64,000 bases of DNA from Notospermus geniculatus. Lineage: Eukaryota > Nemertea > Pilidiophora > Heteronemertea > Lineidae. This document shows positions 11,701 to 21,631 of this stretch, piece after piece. Within the stretch, counting starts at the first letter, position 1. Every line of letters begins with the position of its first letter. Under the pieces are notes generated by a model that did not search any database, had not been told where the DNA came from, and worked only from the letters and a program-made list of their open reading frames with translations. Position numbers and translations under genes: made by a program. Where the stretch lies: the NCBI GenBank assembly GCA_002633025.1, contig NMRB01000066.1:68582-132581 (forward strand), given 5' to 3'.

Positions 11701-13209
11701 TTATTTAGGACGAGGAAAAAGACACCGGCACGAAACGTACAGAAAATCTCCGTCTTAAAGAGGGATGTCAATCTGTTTTCCAAACTGTACATCGTAGCAC
11801 AACACCGCCATGCAGATATGGATACCTTTTTCAAGCATGAAAATGCTGTCCTGCCACCCTCGATATCTGACGATGGGAAGATCCGTCATGGCCAGAAATG
11901 CAACCTGCTAAGATGTTTAGAAGGGGGAGTCTCTGAACTGGTCCAGCATTCCGCCGAGCAGATCCAGCACACTGACATTAAAATCTTGGATGGAGCCGCG
12001 ATCGTTCACATACTTGTTCCAAACGGTGTAGCTACGTTTGAGGAATACGCCCATAAGGTTTTTCTCCCCAACATTATGAAAGAACTCGAATCTAGCAAGA
12101 GACTAGACATTGTATGGGATCGCTACTTTCCGGCCAGCATCAAGCAAACCACAAGGGATGACAGAGGCAATGGACCACGCAGAAAGGTCGACGCCAGGAA
12201 GAAGATTCCATCAGACTGGCACGGATTCCTCAGTAATATTGGAAACAAAGAAGAACTATTTGAATTTTTGTCGAATTCCCTGATGGAAGTGGAGATACCT
12301 TCTGGGAAGACAATCATCACAACATCCGGAGACAACATTCGCAGCAACGGGGAAGGAGCTACAGCAATCGGCAGTTGCAACCATGAAGAAGCAGACACCC
12401 GAATGCTGGTGCACCTGCAGGATGCTGTTATAAATGGTTCCACGACCTGCCAAATAAGAACTGTAGACACTGACATAGTAGTCATCATCATTAGTCACTT
12501 TCACCATCTCCTCTCAATTTGTCCTGAATTGCGTGTGCAGGTTGCATTTGGAACAGGAAAATCATTTCGAATTCTGGATGTCAATACCATTGCATTTTCA
12601 CTCGGGAAATCAAAGTCAAAAGCGTTGATTGCATTCCATTCGTTTACAGGCTGCGATTCAGTTTCATTTTTCAACAAAAAAGGTAAACTATCTGCATGGA
12701 AAACGTGGGAAGATAATCCAGAAGTCACCGCAGCTTTCCTCTCAATGGTAGACACTCCTTTCAAAATCCCAGATGTCGATGGTCCTGAACTGTTCGTTGT
12801 GCGTCTTTATGACAGCAAGAGCACATGCAAGGGTGTAAATGGAGCACGGAAGGAGATGTTTTGCAAGAAGGACAGACCAATGGATACCATCCCGCCCACT
12901 CAAAATGCCCTCTTCCACCACATACAGCGAGCAACGTACCAATGTGGTATATGGGCAAAAAGCACCGATGCATACCAGGTAAAACCAACCCCAGCGGAAT
13001 CTGGTTGGAAAGAAAATGGAGAGTCATTGGTCCCAGTTTGGACAACACTTCCTTCGGCTGCCGAGGTATGCAAAGAATTGGTCCGTTGCAACTGCAAAAG
13101 CAAGCTGGGGTGCGGTGGAAGATGCACTTGCAAAAAGACTGGCTGGACATGTACAGATCTTTGTGGTTGTGGCTGCTTTAGTACACAAACAAATGACACG
13201 AACTCCTGA
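8728..13209 (+). CDS. Large intronless protein with zinc clusters, DQAHEQNN region, FEN1-like nuclease region and CXC tail; probably transposon-derived
   Basis: A single open frame of 1,493 codons. I place the start at 8728 because this ATG has a good context (gaccATGG) and is followed at once by a zinc-cluster-like CIIC. The frame is open further up to an ATG at 8686, but that part overlaps a splice-acceptor-like tract. Residues 6-77 (C6, C9, C19, H74, C77) and 115-168 (C116, C119, H165, C168) look like two related Cys/His zinc modules. Residues ~450-860 carry motifs I know from a multi-copy invertebrate family of unknown function: LDNIDHNPSS (~453), FDAPLYA (~629), GGLHIEM (~660), DQAHEQNN (844-851). 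Residues ~1085-1315 resemble the FEN1/XPG nuclease layout: LDGA (D1088), VWDRYFP (D1131), HEEADTR (E1220, E1221, D1223), VDTD (D1247, D1249), FTGCD (D1310). Residues 1454-1483 form a CXC-like Cys cluster. Family recognition is from memory; the nuclease assignment is inference. A selfish element or a domesticated gene are both possible. Confidence 0.85.
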   Translation: MDWSLCIICQSAKSEGLRCPANIHGKTPKTDVYEKFLQNSSAFKKIGYLPLGLQLKFAEDITADELLRHAAKWHKSCHVEFSDSRLQRAASKRASDSQTVQMAKRKKRDVHVPSCCIFCNGSEGILHELQTTNADMNIKEMATDLDDIDVLLRLDGVVALGLKYHFLCLTKFRNRHRSQKRRSSDAVVNNEAAKQIIAKSFTEVVVHIENCIEDGVLKFTLAELRRYYEDRLKTNGYFSEGEVNRVRFKDKLTSYFPQSQVVWDGKNNILLFDEGIRKMLKAESEDYEGDMCVLARAARILRKDIIRTTDAPSFNGSFQSGCQEIALPDNLKLFTSLLLKGRNVSEKEVMPQEHLTIAQLIVFNCSKHTDSPAVRHSQSHEPPLPIYTGLNIHTQFRSKNLVTMLHELGLSVSYDRILSIEQQLSSAVCQHMVNSGVVCPSQLRHGVFVVAALDNIDHNPSSTTAAGSFHGTGISLFQFPTVSNPGQCQSKMTLPLADKADAHSLPSSYTVVPPVAISKKSTTVPALPCSQLSALHGNLDVAQHGERTWLQTAAMLLDKGTLDAEDKIAWSAFHASLNNRPDEVLPALSQLLPLFYEKAASFSMIKHGMDVVRRATHFLNPTQTPVIAFDAPLYALAKYVQWHFPATYGEDRFIVMFGGLHIEMAMWKTFGDYLEGSGWVNMLIQAGIASSGTADSFLKSAHITRTRHAHQVTALALSYLQQEAFKSERAAGRTDNTDSETTWRERMRLTSPTFLYWDTILQIELLGLIFIRAHREADFPLYVESLKALIPWFFALDHQNYARWLPVHVRDMENLPLDLKREFVENGHWVINKTGKRFSSIPIDQAHEQNNNLVKGTGGAIGLTENPTALRKWLIAGPEQARILQEFERDCGRCITTSDNLHHEEGMATQVCFQSQTKNLVDAIREIGNPFLKTTSELIAIDTGDVMDDTVVSTVRTVEQVGRDKYKQFVQNVLEKRCVKIDEPIKKNALPLFRTRKKTPARNVQKISVLKRDVNLFSKLYIVAQHRHADMDTFFKHENAVLPPSISDDGKIRHGQKCNLLRCLEGGVSELVQHSAEQIQHTDIKILDGAAIVHILVPNGVATFEEYAHKVFLPNIMKELESSKRLDIVWDRYFPASIKQTTRDDRGNGPRRKVDARKKIPSDWHGFLSNIGNKEELFEFLSNSLMEVEIPSGKTIITTSGDNIRSNGEGATAIGSCNHEEADTRMLVHLQDAVINGSTTCQIRTVDTDIVVIIISHFHHLLSICPELRVQVAFGTGKSFRILDVNTIAFSLGKSKSKALIAFHSFTGCDSVSFFNKKGKLSAWKTWEDNPEVTAAFLSMVDTPFKIPDVDGPELFVVRLYDSKSTCKGVNGARKEMFCKKDRPMDTIPPTQNALFHHIQRATYQCGIWAKSTDAYQVKPTPAESGWKENGESLVPVWTTLPSAAEVCKELVRCNCKSKLGCGGRCTCKKTGWTCTDLCGCGCFSTQTNDTNS

Positions 13210-13570
13210 GATAAATGACTCGAACTCATGAGAAACTGTTTTTTCTCAAGATTGGCTCAAACTTGGTTCACCTTCAGACATTTTTATCTCTTCAGGATGC
13301 GGGGTTATGCAAGATTTAGGAGTCAGGGACACGTTTTAGGGGTTAGTGGGAAGTTCAGGGGTTTCAGGCTACTAAGCAGAGGGTAGGGCCGGTTTATTAC
13401 ATTTCCCCACAGGGTGTGCGTGCACAACTTTTAACCTCGCGTGTAGGTTTGCTGTGGTTGGCGCTGAGATGTTCTTGTGGTATTCCCGGTGTATATTCAA
13501 GATCTCTATTCATGGTCTTCCATAAAATATTGTTTCATTCGGTGATGCAAATACCTTATCCTCGCCTCCA
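13210..13570. other. 3' flank of the large gene, no feature recognised
   Basis: Non-coding sequence after the stop codon. No clear AATAAA close by, and no inverted partner to any sequence upstream of the gene was seen. Confidence 0.4.
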
Positions 13571-13682
13571 ATAGGTCAGTCATTAAAGATAATGTATCAC
13601 GGGTATTTTCGCGGGCGACAAAAATAATTGTTTATTATGGTTCCCGATCAATCAGATCGGGAACCATATTGTTTTTGGTCAT

Positions 13683-13762
13683 GGTGTCTGTGTGTGCGTG
13701 TGTGTGTGCGTGCGTGTGTGTGTGTGTGTGTGTGTCTGTGTCTGTGTCTGTGTATCTGTGTG
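13683..13762 (+). repeat. (TG)n microsatellite
   Basis: An ~80-bp run of tgtg with tgcg and tgtc variants, then (TGTCTG)n. Confidence 0.92.
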
Positions 13763-14159
13763 TCCGGTCTGTCACACCTTCATATCTCATCTCCTTGAAC
13801 AGCTACAGCCTTGGAAACAAATCCTACCCCTAGGTTTGTCAACCTAGGCAATCCAATGAGCCAATAATTTTCAATCTCAGATGTCTCCATCATGATGTAA
13901 TCAACATATCGGACTTGATATTTTGTCTGTCACGCTTTTATCTGATGGCATAACTCGGCTCCTTTAAACACCTACAGCAATGGAAATACGTTCTACCCTT
14001 TGGTTTTCATACCTTAGGAATTGAATGGGCTGATTACTTTTGATGTGAGATGTTGGGATCATGGTGATATCGATATCAAATTTGATATTTTCAGATACCT
14101 TGCCATACTGTCAACTGAGCAACATGAAACAAGTCTTAGTTCATGCCTACTTATCCAAG

Positions 14160-14370
14160 GACTGGAGGATGCCCATTTCGATTATGCAATGACCTTGATG
14201 ATCAGAGGTCAAGGTCAAGGTCATACTTTGATAATTTGACATATCTCTGCCAGGCAGAGGTGGAAGCATGATGTCACCCACTATTAGGTTACTGTGGATG
14301 CCCATTTTGATTATGCAATGGCCTTGATGATCAGAGGTCCAGGTCAAGGTCAAACCTGATGATTTGATTT
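14160..14370 (+). repeat. Two direct repeats spaced 129 bp
   Basis: gatgcccatttcgattatg..gatcagaggtcaaggtcaagg at 14168 recurs from 14297 with few changes. It includes AAGGTCA direct repeats, which resemble nuclear-receptor half sites, but a role is not supported. Confidence 0.75.
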
Positions 14371-14599
14371 GAGCACATCAAAATGGCCACGAACAGGCTG
14401 CCTGTCATGCCTGTCAAGCGGGAACCATCAGACATTTACAATGTCATCTTGTTTACATTTTGTTTGTTTATATCCAATGAGTCTTTCTTTGTTTTATGAG
14501 TAATTTGTTGGTGGCATGCCCCTCCAGAAATTCTTTTGATATCGAAAGTATTCAATTTGGTGAGTTGGCATTCCCCCTTTAAATACGGCCCTGTATCTG

Positions 14600-15222
14600 C
14601 ACCACACTCCTTTTTTGGTGATGCTGATTTTCGCATCAGCTCATAGTCCAATAACACCACAGTCGAGTGCAAGAACGTGGGAACCAATCAGAACACCCGT
14701 TACTCACTATCAAGGAGTAGAATGATTGGCTGAAGGGAAAGGTGATTGTTAGGGTCAGCCTTATATCTTAACACAGAGGATACACGTCCGCGATTTGGCA
14801 CTCGACAGGCCTCATAACCATCCTCAAGTTTGTGACACTACCACCGCTTTCAAGGACACCAAGACAGGATTGCACATTCATATCATATCATCTCGCAGGA
14901 GAATACACACGCCGAACGAGGTCGGTTACAGTGTATCTTTTATCCAATCATTGACATAATAATCGGCAGCCTTTTCTTGTGGAATGTGTGATATTGGAAT
15001 ACAGGAGATGTTCTTCACGGCTTCGGCCTCCGCGAGAATACAGAGATACGTCAATAGTCGTCTTGACTGTTGAATATTGCAAGCCGTGGGGAGATCATTA
15101 ATAGTAAATATCTTGGTTGCGGGATATAAGCATATGGAAACGATGCACTGCGTCTTCGGTTACGATGCGATTTTAACCCTTCGCCGATGATAGGGATGCT
15201 TGCAATGGGATATACGCGTGAC
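14600..15222. other. No feature recognised
   Basis: Unique-looking non-coding sequence with no long frame or repeat seen. Confidence 0.3.
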
Positions 15223-15223
15223 A

Positions 15224-15392
15224 ATAGGAGCTGTCAGCGAGTTGACCACTAGGTGTCACTACGGCCCAATTCAATGCATCTAGCGGACCCAGTCATTATC
15301 GACTGAGCAGCAATCACGTAGATTTTCCTGTACATTGGTCCGCTAAGACTTTGCTGCCATCTGTTGGCAATATGCGCGGCTGACTGCTCCTA
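15224..15392. mobile_element. ~170-bp MITE (ATAGGAGC family), copy 1
   Basis: Ends ATAGGAGCTGTCAGC and GCTGACTGCTCCTAT; interior cactacggcccaattcaatgc and ttggtccgct shared with 16061-16228. The target duplication is unclear. Confidence 0.78.
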
Positions 15393-16060
15393 TTTATTCC
15401 GACAGGTCGGCTTTTTCCAAATTTTTCCAAATTCTTTTATTACACAACCAGTTATGGTATAGTGTACAATAAGGTTACAAGATACAAGATACATCAAGAT
15501 GGCATTGTGTGGCGATGTGCCCGTAGCGACCACATTGTAAGCGAATGACTTATGTATTTTTCTACAGGAACAATGAGAGAAAACGTTGCTTTTATGGCCA
15601 ACCTATATCTCCTTTTTAAGGAAAAAGCAATAAAAAGATTAAAGAAATTTTCGTCTGCTACAGGATGATGTAACGTTTACTGTCAGGCGACCAACACAAG
15701 CGGGGTTTTCTTCACGCCCAGAAATACGTCAATGGAAATAACGTTAGAAAAAAAGGAACTACGGGCATATCACTCGCACGCCACGTCGTGACGTTAGTTC
15801 CATAGGTTGCCATTGGCTTGCAACAATTTGTTGATAGGGCGTTTGTTGTTCTTTCAAAATGTGGTGAAAAAGCCGCACAGTAGTTCTTTAGTTCAAGTAC
15901 TTTAGATCAGGGCATTGACATTTGTGTGTCGAGGAAATGATCTTACTGCTGCTATGCCACCTGCTCGAGTAAAGAAATGATTTTTGTTTACCGTTAATGA
16001 AATAATGCATTAACTTTTCACCCTGTCAAAAATGTGATACATGTAGTTATGATCCTATTA

Positions 16061-16228
16061 ATAGGAGCTGTCAGTCACTTGACCAATAGGTGTCACTACG
16101 GCCCAATTCAATGCCTTGCGGACCCATTTAAGCTTGATTGAGCACCAATCAGGCGAATATTCTTTTGTATTGGTCCGCTACAACTTTGCTGCCATCTTTT
16201 GGCAATAAGTGCGGCTGACTGCTCCTAT
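16061..16228. mobile_element. ~170-bp MITE (ATAGGAGC family), copy 2
   Basis: Same ends and interior as 15224-15392, about 840 bp downstream in the same orientation. Between them no gene is visible. Confidence 0.78.
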
Positions 16229-16229
16229 T

Positions 16230-17999
16230 GGGTTATTCATAGCCAACCAACGAGTTCGCCATTGGTCCACCCAGCTGATGATAGTTGGTCCACAAGAACC
16301 GCCGATGGCATGAAGAAATACTCCGTTTTGGCGCATCTGGCCTTTGACATTCAAGCCATGTAAGCTATTAAATAGGCAAGGGGCAGGAGGTAATTGGAAT
16401 ACAGCGTAATCGCCACTTCGGACTCCGTATTTTCCAGAATCGTTTGCCGATTCGCCTTACAAGTGGAATATTTCGGTCACGTTGCATTTGACAGTTGATA
16501 TTAAAGTCGAGAGCGTAAGGAATACACTCTCGTTCACGGCTAGCAATAACACTTTACACCAGCGTCAAAAGAGACGGAATGCTGAAGATCCTTTCCAATC
16601 CAGTTGTTTAAAGACTTAGTGCGGCGATCAATCGTAGACATTTTAGAATGCGGTTTCGGATTTACTTGTCAAGAAAATTGCTGTTCCGTAGCGAAATCGA
16701 TACTGCGAGCTATAATCTATGCTTTAGTTTTATCCTACTGGGCATCACACGGTGGTAGCTGACGCGGGGCGTCGAGTGGGGATTTTCAACCTTTAACCAC
16801 TTGATGCGTGTTTTAATGTATACTAAAATGATTCAACCAGTTGCTAGCTGAAAGCATATTATGAAAAACATCGCTAGAAAGAACATACTCGTCCTGGGGT
16901 AAAGTGAAATATTTTCCGCTCGCTAACTCCTCGTGGAAAAGTGCGTTCATGCGGTAAGTAGGATTATATGAAGTACTGAGATATGTTTTTATCCATTTTT
17001 CAGGTACATATAGTTGCCGAGATCATAATAAAATGCGAGCTACAGTAGCTTAATATTTTTATATGTTTTGCAGTGACCTCCCGTTAACCTAGCAATGTCT
17101 ACAAGCGACAAGCACGCGCCTTCGTTTTCTTGGAACAATACCAGGATATTCGACGTTTGCGAAACTGAAAATGCTCGGTGTTGATTATGGAAGAAATGCC
17201 TAACCAGCATGCCAAGCTTGTGAATTCCCTCCGTTGCGAATGTTAGCCTTGCGCCGAACATCTCTTAGCCTCATTAAGGACACCAAGTTTTCACAGTGAC
17301 TGTATCTATCTACGTAGGCCTATTTCATTCCATACACTTTTGTTGCCAATTGGACCCAAGTGATAAAAGTCACATGCTGCACCCTGGCAAATCTTGAAAT
17401 TTTTACCGTGTCATTTTTTCCTGGTCCCAAATCCCACTAGCTCACACCAAAAAACCCCACAAAATACCCACGGCATGTACATACAACCGAATAAAACCAA
17501 AACAAGTTCTTATATGCATTTAGTGACTGCCATTTGCGTGTCTGTGACCTTTCCTAGCTTTGAACAAACCGCCAAAGGAAACTTTCCATCGACTTGTAAT
17601 GTCACAATATACAGTTAATCTGGCAAGCTGATATCTGAATTTTGATATCATTGAACATTATTGTGAAATTGGCCAAGACAACCTTACACTCAGTCTGTAT
17701 TCACATCGGCCATGTCAGCTTCATGGCGTCAACACATGGTTCGTGGCTCGAACACTTAACGTCGCTTGACATGCAAAGGATGTCACTAAATGCACGAAGA
17801 AAATGTATCTTACATCTTACAACCGGATTGTCAACCGTTTGTGGTTTTATCTGAATGATATAAAATGATAACCGTCGAACGTTCTTTGTTTCAGCTCCAG
17901 CTTACTTTAGGGAAGTCTAAATAACATTTTCGGATGTCTGCTCGCCATTCTCCCATTCTCGTACCCAGATCTACATGTAGGTACCTCATCCGAGGATCC
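16230..17999. other. Long stretch without a supported gene
   Basis: Contains an acceptor-like atatgttttgcag ending at 17072, followed by an ATG-led 29-codon frame, but no second exon or family match. Nothing else recognised. Confidence 0.3.
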
Positions 18000-18295
18000 A
18001 AGGAGCCACGGTGGTGTAGTGGTTCGGGCCTCCGACTAGCGGTCAGAGGATCCCGGGTTCGAATCCCGCTGCTGGCGTGAGACTTTGGGCAGGTCTCTTT
18101 GCCTTACTGGCCTCTCTCCACCCAGGTGTATAAATGGGTACCGGTCGGAAATGCTACAGATTGTAGCGCTGAATGAGCAGCTCATCTGAGTTCTACTGAA
18201 AGGTTTCAGGATAGACTGGGGTTAAAGTGTAAAGTCGGATGACACCTCTACCGTTGTTGATATCAGACTATAAACCCAAACTTTAACTTTTAACT
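18000..18295 (+). mobile_element. tRNA-derived SINE
   Basis: The head has an A box (tggtgtagtgg, 18012-18022) and a good B box (ggttcgaatcc, 18056-18066) within a tRNA-like ~72-nt block. The body continues with gtctctttgccttac and a 3' part with agtcggatgacacctctac, ending in actttaacttttaacttta repeats. The cloverleaf is incomplete, so it is not a working tRNA gene. Confidence 0.72.
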
Positions 18296-18299
18296 TTAT

Positions 18300-19250
18300 C
18301 TCTGGAAAGGGCTACGACTTGACCAGAATTTCTGGTCAACCACTGGCAGCGTCCCAAAATATTTGTTTCACGCAATATTTCGTTATTTGATGACTGAAAA
18401 GTATCATATATGCCTAAAAAGCCATATAATACCCCAAAACACGAAGTTGTTTGAGTATTAGAGCAATTTCAACGAATAGTTAGTTGGGAACTATTTGACA
18501 TCATGCCGCGGGTGCCAACCTCGGTGTGATTCGCCTCAAAATTAGTATATATCGATGCGCTGATGTAAACAACGCGCATGCGCAGTATCCCTAAAGTAGT
18601 ACCGGTCGCAGCCCTTTCCAATGGTGTTGTATGTACGTAAACCCACTGGGGACGAGTTTGGCCATTCTCCGTCATCTGCCTGTCGCACACTAAACATGTG
18701 ATGTTGGTAACATGCATTGTTAAATACGTACATGTAGCTGTGTTTAGTCGTCACTGTGGACGAATGAAAAAGATGACCTTTTCCAAAAGCCCCAAAGAAT
18801 ATACCTTTACAGTTCGCCATTTTCTTCTACCGCTCAAAACGATCCATTTTAATGGTTTTATACAAAATTTCAGCGACAGGGAAACATATAAGCGCAGAGC
18901 CTCAGATGAATTGAGAAATCCAACATTTCCATTTAATGTCTCCTTCGCAAAAATACTTGCCGCACTTCTTTAAAATGACACAGTTAGCAACGATTACGAC
19001 ATGTTTTTACGATTTTGGCGCATCGGATTCAGCAACGATTATCCAGTGGTTATAGCCCTAGAAGCATCGATGTTAACTGAGAGCCTCTGATGAACGCGAG
19101 GACGACACGGCGCTACACAAATCACTTGATTATGTTGGACATCACGTATAACCTTGCCGATGTAATAGCGCAGTCAGATTTTTCCACGAGTGGCACGGAC
19201 CTGGAAGAAACAACAACGATGAACACAAGAAATGGAAGGTCACTCATCTA
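18300..19250. other. No feature recognised
   Basis: Non-coding sequence between the SINE and the putative minus-strand exon. Short frames only, with no family match. Confidence 0.3.
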
Positions 19251-19251
19251 G

Positions 19252-19737
19252 TCAGTAACCCTTCCGTTTAATCATGGCAAAATGCGTCATCTGCATCTGT
19301 CCTCGTTTTTTGTCGCCGCGCTCTAAAGTCCCCGTCATACAGTACCCTTGATAAAAGTCTTGGTTAGTTACATTTGACGTTAAATACAACATGAAATCAG
19401 GCTCCTTTGATCCTTTGAATTTCCCCTTGATGTACAAATGTCCGTTCCCTTTTTCACACATTTTTGCCGTCGTATTGGTCTTTTTCGACCCACACACTTC
19501 CACTATCCGACAAGTTGATCTACTCCACCAAGGTGTCTTTATCACCCAATAAGTCAGCATCGCAGGCTGCGCCCAACCCTCGTATGGATATAATAATACT
19601 TTGTTAGGATAGCCATCATAGTTCAGTAGCTTTCTACAAGCTTTCCCGCGATGTTCGTAGTAGAAAAGTTGCACCATCTTGATTGAGTCTTTCGTTGGCC
19701 TTATCAGCTGGATGTCAGGAATATGCGATGATTCGGT
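19252..19737 (-). CDS. Putative terminal exon of an unknown, possibly extracellular protein
   Basis: On the minus strand a frame of 161 codons runs from just after a TAG at 19738-19740, which could be the AG of a splice acceptor behind a pyrimidine-rich tract, to a stop at 19252. An internal ATG at 19677 gives 141 residues. The product is protein-like: five Cys, several aromatic clusters (YYEHRG, TPWWSR), two possible N-glycosylation sites (NTT, NVT), and an end rich in Lys/Arg. The stretch LYLTSNVTNQDFYQGYC recalls the last strands of CUB domains, but the match is weak. No upstream exon was identified and no poly(A) signal is obvious, so this could also be a chance frame. Confidence 0.35.
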   Translation of the reverse strand, partial: TESSHIPDIQLIRPTKDSIKMVQLFYYEHRGKACRKLLNYDGYPNKVLLYPYEGWAQPAMLTYWVIKTPWWSRSTCRIVEVCGSKKTNTTAKMCEKGNGHLYIKGKFKGSKEPDFMLYLTSNVTNQDFYQGYCMTGTLERGDKKRGQMQMTHFAMIKRKGY

Positions 19738-19965
19738 CTACATCAGGGGCGGTCAAGGAGCCATTGAACCTGCAATGAATACAGAGGTATGGTAATGAAG
19801 AAGCGCATTAGTGTGGTAGTTGAATATGCAGTGCACATGGAGGAGTTGTGCACCGGTAGACTAATTTGTGATGATAGGGAGTGATTGCATGACGGCAACA
19901 CCACGTGCCCGAATGTAGATGATCGTCTTAAGAAAGTTGTCATGATGATGCAATGGAAAACATAG

Positions 19966-20132
19966 CAGGTGTGACAGGAATAAATGTCCTAGGAATGCAA
20001 TCCGCCAAACAAATAGCCCGCTATTGCAAAGGTTCATGGTCTGTATATGTAGTAGCCATATACTCTAATCCCTCGCTGAACAATAAGACCGGACGTTGAT
20101 TCCAGGGGACTCTGATCCCTGTCACACCGGCA
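19966..20132. mobile_element. ~167-bp MITE with GGTGTGACAGG ends
   Basis: gcaGGTGTGACAGGAAT at the left is inverted at the right as ATCCCTGTCACACCGGC. Single ends of this family also occur at ~2408, ~22494 and ~42248. Confidence 0.75.
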
Positions 20133-20180
20133 TTCAAATATACATGATATACGGCGTATCGTTCCGAATCAATGGGTCAT

Positions 20181-20292
20181 ATGAATAAAGACTAGCAAAT
20201 GCTTTTACTTCAGATTTGTACAGCATTGCCTTCTGCATTTGTGTTGCAAAATTCACGTATACATGTAAAAGCATTTACTAAGTCTTTATTCA
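20181..20292. repeat. 112-bp inverted repeat
   Basis: atgaataaagactagcaaat and its inverted copy (atttactaagtctttattcat) close a loop of ~60 bp. Probably a small MITE; no clear target duplication. Confidence 0.7.
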
Positions 20293-21039
20293 TTGTTTTG
20301 CCCCAGGATCTCCTCGGGATTTTTAATATAGACCGTCTTATACACAAAACTGGTTGAAGTCTGTTTTCGTAGCCCAATCCTCAGTAACAACACGTGCTCA
20401 GTAACAGCACGGTCATTGGGTGTGAATGCTGGGACCATTGTCGGTGACTACATGATTGCTGTCCACAGTCCCTTTACCCACTTGTAACCTAAGATGAATG
20501 TGAGATTTCTTGCCGATCTTCCTTCCCACGACTTCTAGATTCGCGACGAGGAAACGTGCTCTACTAAAAAATAACTAAAGGTAATTGGCTAATTGATTAT
20601 CTATTAGGAAAGAAAGAGGAATATATTTTAAACGATCAGCATTCTGGCCCGAACTTAATTTAATTTCGCCGTTTAATCATCTTGTTCTTTGCATCATTTA
20701 GTCTGTCGTTCTCTGTTCAGCCAGCGAAAAGATTTGTGGATTCGTATGTTATCACGATGTCAAGGCCAAACTGCAGCGAAACAAACCAACTAGTCCTGTA
20801 AATGTCTACGGAAGCCCTTGGTATGTAACCGGATTTTGTTTGATGTTCTTTAAACGCCGTTCTCCCCTGTCTATCACTACGGTAGCTATATATATATAAT
20901 ATCGAGTTATTCATAAAAAAGTCACACTCTTAAATCTTAATATCTGCTGAGGTATATCATTGAATACCAAACAATTCCCAAAATAAAGGTTGTTAAGATA
21001 AAGAGTTCCGAACACTTCATACTTTGACTCATCAGTTTA
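20293..21039. other. No feature recognised
   Basis: Sequence leading up to copy B of the duplication; nothing identified. Confidence 0.3.
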
Positions 21040-21533
21040 TACTCTGTAAGAATACAGTTATTCCACCAATGTTTTACCGCGTATTTGATGATAAGAAGCC
21101 AAAAACACAGAATTTTCCAAGGGTTCTAATAATTTTGACCAGTACTGTATGCACTTGTGCGTTTTTTGGCACCACCCTGTATAGCCTAATTAACCAAGGC
21201 CTTGAATCAGTCATCTGAGAAGCATGTTCTAATTTGTACCATTTTTCGATATGCACTGCTGTGCACATTGATCATATCCAGCATTGCGTACAAAAGTTAC
21301 GATTGTTTTCACGATAATTGTGGCACTGAAACACTCCAGTGGGTCACTCTGTTTCACAATGTTTCTCACGGAAAAATAATTTAATTGATTCGATAGTACA
21401 CGGTCTAACGGTCTGCAGGAGCAGGTCAACTCGGGGACTGAGACTAGTGGAAACGTAACTTTATCGGTATTTGTATTTCATTTTTCCGTCAGGGCTGACA
21501 CTATAGCATTATTGGCATTACAAGCCTCTCACT

Positions 21534-21631
21534 TGTGGTACCAACCATCTCCTGAAATACATTACGTCATGGAAGTGAAGTCCAATTTCGTATTTCGTAC
21601 TTCGTGTTTCGTCAGATTTGTGAAACCTCAC
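21534..21631. mobile_element. Solo arm of palindromic MITE family 1, copy B
   Basis: Same right arm as 1515-1614, ending tgaaacctcac and followed by TA, in the second copy of the ~7 kb block. Confidence 0.7.

Larger units (their letters stand above)
13639..14426. mobile_element. Nested ~790-bp element with GGTTCCC/GGGAACC ends
   Basis: Begins with a small hairpin, GGTTCCCGATC..GATCGGGAACC, and ends GCGGGAACC. It contains a (TG)n tract and a 129-bp-spaced direct repeat. No coding capacity seen. Confidence 0.5.
13571..14595. mobile_element. MITE of the 32290 family, interrupted by a nested element
   Basis: The left end ttaaagataatgtatcacggg and the far part (14430-14590, gtttacattttg, gtttgtttatatcc, ggtggcatgcccctcc) match 32290-32526 in inverted orientation. 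The two parts are separated by the insertion at 13639-14426. Confidence 0.6.

Noticed and set aside
12825-13231. Frames of 70-130 codons on both strands inside the large gene
   Set aside because: Shadows of the 1,493-codon frame, whose motifs are clear.
14200-14360. Nuclear-receptor response elements (AAGGTCA repeats)
   Set aside because: They lie inside a decayed repeat, and such short words are expected there.
17050-17165. Exon after the tgttttgcag acceptor with a 29-codon ATG frame
   Set aside because: Too short, with no downstream donor or homologue; chance is likely.
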